64,000 bases of DNA from Lachnospiraceae bacterium NK3A20 (lineage in GTDB: Bacteria; Bacillota; Clostridia; Lachnospirales; Lachnospiraceae). This document shows positions 28,366 to 36,592 of the stretch, piece by piece. The position numbers and the translations under genes were made by a program. The notes beneath the pieces are model-generated. The model was not told the DNA's origin. It saw only the letters and a program-made list of their open reading frames with translations, and searched no databases. The DNA is taken from contig FNQX01000017.1 of assembly GCA_900107575.1 (NCBI GenBank), positions 1-64,000 on the forward strand. Reading direction: 5' to 3'. The number at the start of each line of letters is the position of its first letter. The first letter of the stretch is position 1.

Positions 28366-29721
28366 ATGTCTGGTGGACTTATTGCGGTCCTGATCGTTGT
28401 TGCGATCATTGTGGCAGCGATTGCTACGAAACGGAGTCTGGAGGTATTGTTCGGCGGCTCCGTACTGGCCTTTCTCGTGCTGTACCGGGGGCAGTTCCTC
28501 ACGGAGTGGACGCGCGCGGTGCAGGCCTCCCTGTCGGAGAATGTCTGGATCATTCTGGTCTGCGGCCTGTTCGGCAGTATGATCGCGCTGTTGCAGGCAT
28601 CGAAGGGAAGCTTTGGTTTTCTCAGGATCGCGGAGAGATTCTGCAGGACGAAGAAGCAGACTCTCCTTGCATCCTTCCTTCTGGGAATACTGATCTTCAT
28701 TGATGATTATCTCAACGTGATGACGATCGGCATCTGCATGAAGCCCCTGTATGATAAACACAAGCTCCCTCGTGAGGCACTGGCGTACCTCTTGGATGCG
28801 ACGGGAGCGCCGGTGTGTGTGCTGTTGCCGTTCTCAACCTGGGCGGTGTTTTTCTCCGGCCTGTTCGAAAAAGAGAAGGAGGTGCAGGCCCTCGGGTACG
28901 CGGATGGAATGTCAGCATATATCCGCACGATCCCGTTTCAGTTCTATCCGATCTTTACGCTCCTTGTCGTGCTCCTGTTCTGTCTCGGCGGTCTGCCGAA
29001 GCTGGGATCTATGAAAAAGGCTTTCGAGCGGACAGAGACGACCGGAATGACCTACAGCAGCGCGAGCGCGCAGTACAATACCACCGTTGTCAGCACGGAC
29101 ACGGTGGGAAGCGTCTGGAATTTCCTGATCCCGTTAGGAATTCTCGTCGGTGTCGCCATCGCTACGGAGGATCTGTTCGTGGCCGTCATTATCGGTATCG
29201 TTGTCTGTGCCGTGCAGTATCTGCCCCGAAGGCTTATGACCATTTCGGAGTTCACAGACAACGTGATCCGCGGCTTTGCCAGCATGCTGCCGGTCCTTGC
29301 CATGCTCCTCATGGCATTCACACTGGAGAAGGGACTCACCACGCTGGGAATCGCAGAATATCTGATCGACCTTGTGACACCCGTCATGTCACGGCAGGTT
29401 TTTCCCTGCCTGACTTTCCTGCTCGTCGCGGGGCTGACCTTTGTCACGGGCTCCAACTGGGGGATGACTGCCGTGGTGATTCCTGTTATTTTCCCTCTGA
29501 ACGCAGCGGTGGGCGCGAATACGATCCTGACCATGGCGGCCATCTTATCTGGCGGCGCGTTCGGGAGCCATGCCTGTTTCTATACCGACGCAACACTGCT
29601 CTCTTCGCAGAGCGCGGGAATTGAGAATATGGAGCATGCGCTCTCACAGCTGCCGTACGTGCTGATCGCGAGCGCCCTCTCCGTCGCGGCGTACCTGGTC
29701 GTGGGATTTGCGATGGGGTGA
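28366..29721 (+). CDS. NhaC-family Na+/H+ or substrate antiporter
   Basis: 451 residues with about eleven hydrophobic helices. Family segments include LLGILIFIDDYLNVMTIGIC with the paired Asp residues, and VTGSNWGMTAVVIPVIFPLN and GGAFGSHACFYTDATLLSSQ. Some relatives exchange organic solutes, so sodium/proton exchange is the default, not proven. Start MSGGLIAVLIVV after AAGGAGAAAGAGG. It lies in one transcription unit with the CapA-like and ATP-grasp genes. Confidence 0.85.
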   Translation: MSGGLIAVLIVVAIIVAAIATKRSLEVLFGGSVLAFLVLYRGQFLTEWTRAVQASLSENVWIILVCGLFGSMIALLQASKGSFGFLRIAERFCRTKKQTLLASFLLGILIFIDDYLNVMTIGICMKPLYDKHKLPREALAYLLDATGAPVCVLLPFSTWAVFFSGLFEKEKEVQALGYADGMSAYIRTIPFQFYPIFTLLVVLLFCLGGLPKLGSMKKAFERTETTGMTYSSASAQYNTTVVSTDTVGSVWNFLIPLGILVGVAIATEDLFVAVIIGIVVCAVQYLPRRLMTISEFTDNVIRGFASMLPVLAMLLMAFTLEKGLTTLGIAEYLIDLVTPVMSRQVFPCLTFLLVAGLTFVTGSNWGMTAVVIPVIFPLNAAVGANTILTMAAILSGGAFGSHACFYTDATLLSSQSAGIENMEHALSQLPYVLIASALSVAAYLVVGFAMG

Positions 29722-29739
29722 GAAAGGATATTGACAGCA

Positions 29740-31122
29740 ATGAAACTGACATTACAAGAGGAAGCAGAGAAGATATATTACGAAGATCCCGCGGCTCATG
29801 ACGCATCCGGCATCGCAGCCAATGACAGGATCGAGCACTCCGAGATCAGCTACCATGGGAATGCGATCAAGGTGCTGTATTTCCCTAAGGCGTTCACCGG
29901 GGAAGGCTATGCTCTGGTGAAAAGAGCAGGCGAGACCATGTGGCGTATTCTCATCAAGGTGATGGAGGAATACTACGCACATGAGGACTACCGCAAGCTC
30001 TTCGGTTTCCCGAAGGTGTTGGAAGAGCTCATCCTGGCAAGACCCCACTACAGGTGTCTTTTGCCAATCTGTCGGCTCGACATGTTCCTGAATGAAGAGA
30101 CGGGAGAGTTCCGTTACTGCGAGTTCAACGCGGACGGCAGCAGCGCGATGAATGAGAACCGTGTGATGGCCGGGGTGTACCGGGAGACGAAGATGTATGA
30201 GGCGCTGAACAGAGATTATGTACAGCGCCCGTTCGAGCTCTTTGATTCCTGGGTGAGAGTTTTCCTGGAGATATGCAAAGATACGAACGAGCTGCCGGAG
30301 CACCCGAATGTGGCTGTTGTCGACTTCCTCGAGAAGAGTATCAATACAACGGAACTGCAGCGCTTCGCCGAAGCCTTCGAGCGCGCGGGCAGCAGGGCGG
30401 AGGTCGCGGAGATCCGTGACCTTGCCTTCGACGGAGCGCACCTGTACACGAAAGATGGCATGCGGGTCGATGCGATTTACCGCAGAGCCGTGACGAGCGA
30501 TGTGCTGACGCACCGGGAGGAAATCGAGCCCTTCCTGTCCGCCGTTCGGAAGAAAAAAGTCTGTCTGGTCGGAGATTTCTGCACCCAGATCGTGCACGAC
30601 AAGATCCTCTTTCGAATCCTGCATCTGGAGCGCACCCTCTCATTCCTCTCAGAGGAAGAGGCAGACTACATCCGGGAACATGTGCCCTATACGGCGGTTC
30701 TCACGAGAGAGACGGCAAAGAGGGGTGACGTTCGCGACACCGCGCGGCACTGGATCCTGAAACCGCAGGATTCCTATGGCGCACAGGGCATCTATGACAG
30801 CTCGGATTACGATAGCAATGCGTGGGGGCGCCTTTTGGATGAACATGCGGACAAAGGGTGCGTCGTGCAGGAATTCGTACAGCCGTACCGCACGCTGAAC
30901 GCAGACTATACGAAGACGGATTACGGGAATAATGCCTACCAGCAGCAGGCCGCGGGACAAAAGAGCCCGTATGTGCACAGCTTCGCCAACATGACCGGCA
31001 TGTACCTGTACGGCGGGAAGCTTGCGGGGATCTATTCCAGACTCAGCCCGCACAACATCATATCTGTCGAAGGCGATGAGCATGAGATGGTATCCGTGGT
31101 TGCAACGCCGCGGAAGGGCTGA
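29740..31122 (+). CDS. Circularly permuted ATP-grasp ligase, glutathionylspermidine synthase-like
   Basis: 460 residues. The protein has the permuted ATP-grasp layout of glutathionylspermidine synthase-type proteins: CRLDMFLNEETGEFRYCEFN then NADGSSAMNENRVMAG, and late HWILKPQDSYGAQGIYDSSD with YVVQEFV-like GCVVQEFVQPYRTL. Such enzymes form an amide bond with an amino acid or peptide using ATP. ATG at 29740 is chosen because TTG at 29731 is only two bases from AAAGGA. It converges on a gshA homologue 170 bases away, suggesting a thiol or peptide product; this is inference. Confidence 0.75.
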   Translation: MKLTLQEEAEKIYYEDPAAHDASGIAANDRIEHSEISYHGNAIKVLYFPKAFTGEGYALVKRAGETMWRILIKVMEEYYAHEDYRKLFGFPKVLEELILARPHYRCLLPICRLDMFLNEETGEFRYCEFNADGSSAMNENRVMAGVYRETKMYEALNRDYVQRPFELFDSWVRVFLEICKDTNELPEHPNVAVVDFLEKSINTTELQRFAEAFERAGSRAEVAEIRDLAFDGAHLYTKDGMRVDAIYRRAVTSDVLTHREEIEPFLSAVRKKKVCLVGDFCTQIVHDKILFRILHLERTLSFLSEEEADYIREHVPYTAVLTRETAKRGDVRDTARHWILKPQDSYGAQGIYDSSDYDSNAWGRLLDEHADKGCVVQEFVQPYRTLNADYTKTDYGNNAYQQQAAGQKSPYVHSFANMTGMYLYGGKLAGIYSRLSPHNIISVEGDEHEMVSVVATPRKG

Positions 31123-31164
31123 CAGGGCGGGAAAGCCGTGGCGATAGAAAAGGTATAGAATCAG

Positions 31165-31215
31165 AGAACAGCACTGCGCTCTCCTGTGATTAGCGGGGAG
31201 AGGCAGTGCTGTTCT
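31165..31215. terminator. Long hairpin between convergent ligase and gshA genes
   Basis: AGAACAGCACTGC (31165-31177) is an exact inverted repeat of 31203-31215, and CTCTCC/GGGAGAG extends the stem inwards. It lies between convergent genes. There is no T-run, so a terminator role on both strands is likely but not typical. Confidence 0.6.
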
Positions 31216-31285
31216 ACGTAAGAAATGATAGCTTCGGATGGACAGTGCTGTACGCTGTGCGAAACGATCGCTTCAGATGGACGGG
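31205..31285. repeat. Degenerate tandem duplication of about 40 bases
   Basis: CAGTGCTGTTCTACGTAAGA at 31206 and CAGTGCTGTACGCTGTGCGA at 31247 begin two units that both end in a block reading GCTTCGGATGGAC or GCTTCAGATGGAC. The first unit overlaps the right arm of the hairpin at 31165-31215. It abuts the 3' end of the gshA-like gene. Confidence 0.6.
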
Positions 31286-31289
31286 CGAG

Positions 31290-32519
31290 TCAGTTCATCT
31301 GCGCCCAGGCTCGGGCGGTTCTGAGGCCTTCCTGGACGAAGTTATCCTTATATCGGTCGATGATAAGGCTCGTGTAGCGCTTTGCGGGGTGCAGGATCTT
31401 GTCCCGCTCGTAGGCGATGACGGGGAGGTCGCCGACCTTTTCCACCATGTCGTCGAAGATCATGAGCGCCTCTTCGATGAGGGGGAGAGTGCTGCCGTCG
31501 CGGTTGCGGATCGCGACGGATTCCAGAGGATAGAGGGAGGCCTGTTTCATATTGTGGATCGCGTTGTGCTGCTGCCAGGGCTCGAGGTCCAGCTTCGGGA
31601 GCGCCGTGAGGTAGGCGATGAGCACCGCGAGGAATTCGACATCCTGCTCGTTGATGCCCTCGATGAACAGCGGGTTCACATCCAGCATACGCAGCTCAAT
31701 GTGGTTGATCCCGTGGCGCAGGCCCTCAATGGAATTCTTGCCGGCGGGCTTTAAGCGGACCGGATAGTACAGCTCCGCGGGGGAGGAGAGACACCCGTGC
31801 GCGACATACTGCGTGATGGAGCTGATGTAGGAGTCGATATCGTTGAAATCCAGTACCGGATCGAATGCGTTCCAGTAGCCGTTCTCACTGCAGCGAAGAG
31901 ACGAGTAAATGCCATAGTCCGACTCGCCGATTCTACCCGGGTTTTGGAACGAGCTGTCGAAAATGGGACTGGCCGCGGTCAGCGCCACAATGAACCAGGA
32001 GAAGCTGAGTATTTTCTCTGCCAGATTCAGATAGATCTGGTCGGGGTAGACGCCCTCACGGATCAGATTCTGCGTGAACGATTCCGGGTAGGAGTAGTTG
32101 AAATGAATGCCGGAGAGCGACTCCAGGCGCTTGCCGTATTTCTCCGCGAGATAGTGGCGGTAGGCTGTCTTCTCCGCGAGGTCTCCGTAGAACTGCGCGA
32201 TGCGGATGTCATCCTCACTCATAAGATACGGCGGGTTGGAAAAAGGCCAGAGGTACTCCGGCACCGGCTGGGAGGAGAGAAGCGCGATCGCTCTTTTGCG
32301 GTAGCCGCGAAGAATCCCGACAACCTCTGCCGCGCTGTGTGCCACCGGAGTGATCATCTCCAGCTGACTCTCACAGAAGTCCCTGTCCATGTGCGGGTCG
32401 TCGCCGAACGGATGCGGGGTCGCGGCCAGACGCCCGTCGCCGGTCACTCTTTGATTCTCTTCTTCAAGGCCGAAGCCGCCTTCGTGCAGCAGCTGGTCCA
32501 GCCATGGCTTGATATCCAC
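31290..32519 (-). CDS. gshA: Glutamate-cysteine ligase-like protein (GshA)
   Basis: 409 residues, GTG start at 32519 with a weak AAGAAAG. The glutamate-cysteine ligase signature is clear: FGLEEENQRVTGDGRLAATP, PHMDRDFCESQLEMITP, GIHFNYSYPESF and ELRMLDVNPLF. The chain is shorter than the 500-residue proteobacterial GshA and corresponds to the N-terminal half of GshAB fusions. Bacterial GshA makes gamma-glutamylcysteine. No GshB or GshAB domain occurs here; the neighbouring permuted ATP-grasp enzyme could supply the second ligation. Both are probably cytosolic. Confidence 0.85.
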   Translation of the reverse strand: MDIKPWLDQLLHEGGFGLEEENQRVTGDGRLAATPHPFGDDPHMDRDFCESQLEMITPVAHSAAEVVGILRGYRKRAIALLSSQPVPEYLWPFSNPPYLMSEDDIRIAQFYGDLAEKTAYRHYLAEKYGKRLESLSGIHFNYSYPESFTQNLIREGVYPDQIYLNLAEKILSFSWFIVALTAASPIFDSSFQNPGRIGESDYGIYSSLRCSENGYWNAFDPVLDFNDIDSYISSITQYVAHGCLSSPAELYYPVRLKPAGKNSIEGLRHGINHIELRMLDVNPLFIEGINEQDVEFLAVLIAYLTALPKLDLEPWQQHNAIHNMKQASLYPLESVAIRNRDGSTLPLIEEALMIFDDMVEKVGDLPVIAYERDKILHPAKRYTSLIIDRYKDNFVQEGLRTARAWAQMN

Positions 32520-32853
32520 TGATAACTTCTTTCTTCCGATCGTACTAAACTTCCTTTGTTCCGGATGGATACAATATTATAAGCCAGATGGCGGGGGAAG
32601 TAAATTTGCCTGCGTTACGAAAGATTGTGAACGAGGTTCGCGCACAGTCGGTTTCGGGTGAAGGCAGACCACTTAAAGATGTGTTCGATGATCTGGAAAG
32701 GTCTATATCCTAAATGCGGTTTACGCAAAGCATGATAAGCTCAAGGTACCCACATGAATTTTAGCATGTGACGGAATCAATTGCGCTTAAAGATAGCTAT
32801 AAGCAATCAAATGTGATACACTGACTTCAAGATGAATTAGGGAGGTTTGAATT
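32520..32853. other. Gap before the RelB/RelE-like module
   Basis: 334 bases holding a probable antitoxin fragment (32588-32713), then a GC-poor stretch with an imperfect inverted repeat TTGCGCTTA...TAAGCAA at 32781-32806 that might be an operator for the antitoxin. No clear promoter was found. Confidence 0.35.
32588..32713 (+). pseudogene. Short frame resembling the C terminus of an antitoxin
   Basis: A 41-codon frame reads MAGEVNLPALRKIVNEVRAQ and ends GRPLKDVFDDLERSIS. The ending resembles the C-terminal part of Phd/YefM- or StbD-type antitoxins (a pattern of R-P-L-x-D-V-F-D-D-L-E). No DNA-binding part precedes it and no ribosome binding site was seen. It may be a decayed antitoxin beside the intact module. 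Confidence 0.35.
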
Positions 32854-33171
32854 ATGGCGAGAACCATATCTAAAACAGCGAGTGTATATACGCGTGTTGA
32901 TCCGGAGACAAAAGAACAGGCGGAAACGATTCTGAATGATCTGGGTATTCCGATGTCAAATGCGATAGGAATGTTCTTAAGGCAGGTAGTAATTCAGCGT
33001 GGAATGCCTTTTGAGATGAGGCTGCCTTCTGGAAAACCTGTTTCCATAGGTGAGCTGACCAAAGAACAATTTGATGCTGAGATGCAGCAGGGTATGAATG
33101 ATATCGCTGCTGGACGTATTATTTCTGCAGATGATGTTGAAGCTGAGATGAGGAGACTGTACGGAGAATGA
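32854..33171 (+). CDS. RelB/DinJ-type antitoxin
   Basis: 105 residues. The N-terminal ribbon-helix-helix pattern is TASVYTRVDPETKEQAETIL followed by NDLGIPMSNAIGMFLRQVVI, and the C-terminal toxin-wrapping tail contains LTKEQFDAEMQQGMNDIAAG. Start follows GGGAGG. It overlaps the toxin start by four bases (ATGA), a translational coupling typical of type II modules. It should repress its own promoter alone and with the toxin. AT-rich relative to the thiamin genes nearby. Confidence 0.85.
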   Translation: MARTISKTASVYTRVDPETKEQAETILNDLGIPMSNAIGMFLRQVVIQRGMPFEMRLPSGKPVSIGELTKEQFDAEMQQGMNDIAAGRIISADDVEAEMRRLYGE

Positions 33172-33491
33172 AGATCATCTATACCTTCAAAGCCAGACAG
33201 GATCTGCAAAATATCTATGAATACATAGCATATACTCTCCTGGTTCCGAAAACAGCCCGCAGAATGACGGACACTATTATGAAAGAGGCCAGAACACTGG
33301 ATTCTATGCCGGAAAAGAATCCTCTATACAAGGAAGAACCCTGGCACAGTCAGGGGGTCCATTTCCTTCCTGTTAAAAAATATCTGATTTTCTATACCAT
33401 CGACCATGATATAGATACGGTTTCTATTTCCCGCATCATGTATGGAGGCAGAGACATCCGCAACCAATTAAGCGAAACAAAAGAATGGTAA
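33168..33491 (+). CDS. RelE/ParE-type toxin
   Basis: 107 residues of the ParE/RelE superfamily: MKIIYTFKARQDLQNIYEYI, a central ARRMTDTIMKEARTLDSMPE, and the end VKKYLIFYTIDHDIDTVSIS with RIMYGGRDIRNQL. Whether it cleaves ribosome-bound mRNA (RelE) or poisons gyrase (ParE) cannot be decided; the layout with a conserved Y-x-I-F-Y-x-I strand is nearer ParE/YafQ-type. Coupled to the antitoxin by overlap. Confidence 0.8.
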   Translation: MKIIYTFKARQDLQNIYEYIAYTLLVPKTARRMTDTIMKEARTLDSMPEKNPLYKEEPWHSQGVHFLPVKKYLIFYTIDHDIDTVSISRIMYGGRDIRNQLSETKEW

Positions 33492-33557
33492 ATCATAGCT
33501 CTTGCAGGCTTGACAGCTCCGCTTGTGCGGACTAAAGTGTGCAGTAACTGAATAACA

Positions 33558-33640
33558 TTGCTAGGGGCGCTAACGCTGAGATCGGCAGGTATTTGCCGAA
33601 CCCTTAAACTTGATCCGGATAATGCCGGCGAAAGGAAGCT
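33558..33640 (+). promoter_or_regulatory. TPP riboswitch (THI element)
   Basis: Conserved THI-box blocks are present: GCTAGGGG, CGCTGAGATCGGC, and later ACTTGATCCGGATAATGCCG then GCGAAAGGAAGC. Together they fit the two-arm TPP aptamer with P1 closing at GCT/AGC. It precedes thiM-thiE-thiW-thiD-cytX. Thiamin pyrophosphate binding should shut off the operon. Confidence 0.95.
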
Positions 33641-33662
33641 TTGATCTATGATTATCTATGCC

Positions 33663-33694
33663 CCTCCTTGTTGTGAAGCAAAGGAGGTTTTTTT
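33663..33694 (+). terminator. Riboswitch expression platform: terminator that also hides the thiM ribosome binding site
   Basis: CCTCCTT (33663-33669) pairs with AAGGAGG (33681-33687), followed by seven T (33688-33694). AAGGAGG is also the thiM Shine-Dalgarno sequence, seven bases before its ATG. One hairpin can therefore terminate transcription or block translation. Confidence 0.8.
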
Positions 33695-34459
33695 ATGTCT
33701 ATTATCTCTGCCATTCGGGAGAGTCATCCGCTGATCCATGCCATCACCAACCCGGTGACGATCGAGAGTGTCGCCAATATGATCCTCGCTTCCGGCGCTG
33801 CGGCGATCTGCGCGGATGATGCGCACGAAGCGGCGGAGGTTGCGTCCGTTGTCGACGGACTTCTCCTCAACACAGGAATGCCAAATAATGCGAAGATGGA
33901 TGCGATGCTCCGTGCCGGGGCAGAGGCTAACCGCCGCGGCATTCCCGTCGTGCTGGATCCCGCCGGCGCTGGTGTCTCCTCCTATCGAAAAGAATTCCTC
34001 CATACTCTCATGTCTCACGTTCAGATGACCTGCATCCGCGGCAATCTATCTGAAATGGCTGCGCTCGCGGGTGTAACCTTCCCATCCAGAGGCGTCGAGG
34101 CGTCTGGAATTGATCTGCCCCAAACCGCGCTCATGGAGCTGGCGGACAGGTATCATACCATCCTCGCCGTGACTGGTACCGTCGATCTTGTCGTAACGAG
34201 CGATGCGGTGAGAGAGGGTCGTACCGGAACGCCGCTGCTGACCCGTATTACGGGGGCGGGTTGTATGCTCTCGGGACTTGTCACGGCCGCGCTCTCCGCA
34301 CAGTGTCATAAGACGCAGTCTGCTGCGGATATCATATACGAGGTCTTGAACCTGTACGGCAGGACTGCGCAGGAGACCGAGGAGGAAATAAGGGCCAGAG
34401 AGATCAGCGGCACCATAACCTTCCGGAACGCGCTGATCGACGCGGTGAGCCGGATGTAA
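33695..34459 (+). CDS. thiM: Hydroxyethylthiazole kinase ThiM
   Basis: 254 residues; phosphorylates 4-methyl-5-hydroxyethylthiazole for thiamin salvage. Family segments: SHPLIHAITNPVTIESVANM, GMPNNAKMDAMLRAGAEANR, VVLDPAGAGVSSYR, CIRGNLSEMAAL and TRITGAGCMLSGLVTAALS with the catalytic Cys/Gly region. Start lies directly after the riboswitch hairpin. First gene of the operon. Confidence 0.93.
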   Translation: MSIISAIRESHPLIHAITNPVTIESVANMILASGAAAICADDAHEAAEVASVVDGLLLNTGMPNNAKMDAMLRAGAEANRRGIPVVLDPAGAGVSSYRKEFLHTLMSHVQMTCIRGNLSEMAALAGVTFPSRGVEASGIDLPQTALMELADRYHTILAVTGTVDLVVTSDAVREGRTGTPLLTRITGAGCMLSGLVTAALSAQCHKTQSAADIIYEVLNLYGRTAQETEEEIRAREISGTITFRNALIDAVSRM

Positions 34460-34550
34460 CACGTTACAGCTGTAAGATGCCGACCGGCAGTGTCATGCAG
34501 TAAAGGTACTGCGGACGCGACAGAGAAAAGATTGAGGAGATGCATACAGA

Positions 34551-35183
34551 ATGAGGTTTGAGAGAGAAATGGTCCGGCTCTATGCGGTGACGGACAGAAC
34601 ATGGCTGCGCGGCAGGACGCTTGAGGAGGTTGTAGAGGAGGCACTGCGGGGCGGCGTCACCATGGTGCAGCTCAGAGAGAAGGAACTGCCGCATGAAGCG
34701 ATTGTCTCCGAAGCCAGGCAACTGACAGCGCTGTGTCACCGCTACGAAGTTCCGCTCCTCGTCGACGACGATGTGGCAGCCTGCGTCGAGGCAGGAGCGG
34801 ACGGTGTACATGTGGGGCAATCCGATATGGCAGTGTCGCGGGCCAGAGCGGTGCTGGGGCCGGAGCACATCATCGGCGCGACAGCGCACAACGAAGAGGA
34901 GGCGGTCCGGGCGCAGGCAGACGGCGCAGACTACATCGGGAGCGGCGCCGCCTTCGGTTCGCTGACGAAAAAGGATGCCAGACCGATTGACAGGAAGGAA
35001 TACCGCAGGATCACGGCGGCGGTCACGATTCCTGTGTGCGCGATCGGCGGTATTACGCAGAATAATATCGGGGAGCTCAACGATGCGGGGCTGGCAGGAG
35101 CTGCGATTGTGTCTGGTATTTTCGCGGCAGAGGATATCACAAAGACCTGCCTTACACTCAAAAATCTCAGCCTGAGGCTGTGA
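34551..35183 (+). CDS. thiE: Thiamin-phosphate synthase ThiE
   Basis: 210 residues; joins HMP-PP and thiazole phosphate to thiamin phosphate. The TIM-barrel landmarks are LYAVTDRTWL, GGVTMVQLREKELPHEAIVS, VPLLVDDDVAACVEAGADGV, HVGQSDMAVSRARAVLG, YIGSGAAFGSLTKKDA and the phosphate loop CAIGGITQNNIGELNDAGLA. Follows thiM by 91 bases with no terminator. Confidence 0.93.
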   Translation: MRFEREMVRLYAVTDRTWLRGRTLEEVVEEALRGGVTMVQLREKELPHEAIVSEARQLTALCHRYEVPLLVDDDVAACVEAGADGVHVGQSDMAVSRARAVLGPEHIIGATAHNEEEAVRAQADGADYIGSGAAFGSLTKKDARPIDRKEYRRITAAVTIPVCAIGGITQNNIGELNDAGLAGAAIVSGIFAAEDITKTCLTLKNLSLRL

Positions 35184-35208
35184 TAGATACAAAAAAGGAG
35201 GATTGGAT

Positions 35209-35733
35209 ATGCAACACGAAACTTTGAAGAAACTTGTCACCGGCGCGCTCCTGGTAGCGATCATTCTCATACTCTCCGGATTCTATATTCCGGTTGGCGC
35301 GTCCAAATGTTTCCCCGTGCAGTCACTGATCAACGTCATCGCGGGTATACTCCTGGGGCCGTGGTGGGCGGTCGCGGTGGCCTTTGCGGCGTCACTGCTT
35401 CGCAACATCATGGGCACCGGCACACTGATGGCTTTCCCGGGCAGCATGGTGGGCGCGTATCTCGCGGGACTTCTCTACAGAGCGGTGAAGGGGAGCGGCA
35501 TGGCGAAGACAATCGCTGCCTGCGTGGGTGAGATTATCGGTACCGGAATCCTTGGCGCGATGATCGCCTGTCCGATTGCGATTTTCATCATGGGAAAAGA
35601 GGCGGCCATTTTCACGTATGTGATCCCCTTCATTGTCAGTGCCATCGGCGGTGCGGTGATTGCCGCGGTCATGGTCACAATTCTGGAGAAAACAAAAGCG
35701 CTCGGTTATATGAGAAATCTGATCGCGCAGTAA
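35209..35733 (+). CDS. thiW: ThiW, thiamin-precursor transport component
   Basis: 174 residues with about five helices, the thiazole-side S component of an ECF-type transporter (KKLVTGALLVAIILILSGFY, IPVGASKCFPVQSLINVIAG, LLGPWWAVAVAFAASLLRNI). Start is ATG at 35209, six bases after AGGAGGA; TTG at 35203 would be too close. Likely brings hydroxyethylthiazole into the cell for ThiM. Confidence 0.9.
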   Translation: MQHETLKKLVTGALLVAIILILSGFYIPVGASKCFPVQSLINVIAGILLGPWWAVAVAFAASLLRNIMGTGTLMAFPGSMVGAYLAGLLYRAVKGSGMAKTIAACVGEIIGTGILGAMIACPIAIFIMGKEAAIFTYVIPFIVSAIGGAVIAAVMVTILEKTKALGYMRNLIAQ

Positions 35734-35788
35734 AGCTTGCAAGGGTGCGGGCGCGAAAACAACAGGCGCCCCGCCGGAGAGGAGAACC

Positions 35789-36592
35789 ATGAGGACAGCA
35801 CTGACCATTGCCGGAAGTGATTCGAGCGGCGGCGCCGGAATCCAGGCAGATATCAAGACAATGATGGCGAACGGTGTATTTGCGATGTCCGCCATCACAG
35901 CCATGACGGCGCAGAATACGATGGGTGTTACGGCGATCATGAACGCGACGCCGGAATTTCTGGCAGAGGAAATTGATGAGGTGTGCAGGGATATTTTCCC
36001 GGACGCCGTGAAGATCGGTATGGTATCGGAATCGGCGCTGATCCGCGTGATTGCCGGGAAACTGCGGCAGTACCGGCCGGCCTTTGTTGTCGTCGATCCC
36101 GTCATGGTATCGACGAGCGGCGCGAAACTGATCTCGGAGGATGCCATCCAGACATTGCAGGAGGAACTCCTGCCGCTTGCGACACTGCTTGCGCCGAACA
36201 TCCCGGAAGCGGAGGCGCTCTCCGGATTGAAGGTGACATCAGAGGAGGATATGGCTGCGGCGGCGGAGAAGATCAGCAGTCAGTATGGCTGCGCGGTCCT
36301 GTGCAAGGGAGGGCACTCGCTAAACGATGCCAATGATCTGCTGTACCGGAACGGAGAATACCGCTGGTTTTATGGAGTGAGAATCGACAATCCCAACACG
36401 CACGGGACGGGCTGCACCTTATCCAGCGCGATCGCGGCGAATCTTGCCAAGGGATTCTCCCTGGAAGCTTCCGTTGCAAGAGCGAAGGAATATATCTCCG
36501 GCGCACTCGGCGCTATGCTGGATCTGGGCAGTGGGAGCGGGCCGATGAATCATGCCTTTGCATTCGGCGGCAAGTTCATGGAGGAAGCATGA
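35789..36592 (+). CDS. thiD: Hydroxymethylpyrimidine/phosphomethylpyrimidine kinase ThiD
   Basis: 267 residues of the ribokinase fold: TIAGSDSSGGAGIQADIKTM, GVTAIMNATPEFLAEEIDEV, VVDPVMVSTSGAKLISEDAI, VLCKGGHSLNDANDLLYRNG and THGTGCTLSSAIAANLAKGF with the catalytic Cys. Converts HMP to HMP-PP for ThiE. The cytX start overlaps its end by four bases. Confidence 0.94.
   Translation: MRTALTIAGSDSSGGAGIQADIKTMMANGVFAMSAITAMTAQNTMGVTAIMNATPEFLAEEIDEVCRDIFPDAVKIGMVSESALIRVIAGKLRQYRPAFVVVDPVMVSTSGAKLISEDAIQTLQEELLPLATLLAPNIPEAEALSGLKVTSEEDMAAAAEKISSQYGCAVLCKGGHSLNDANDLLYRNGEYRWFYGVRIDNPNTHGTGCTLSSAIAANLAKGFSLEASVARAKEYISGALGAMLDLGSGSGPMNHAFAFGGKFMEEA

Noticed and set aside
32781-32820. Promoter-like TTGCGC and GATACA before the RelB gene
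   Set aside because: Spacing of 28 bases is too long for a sigma-70 promoter.
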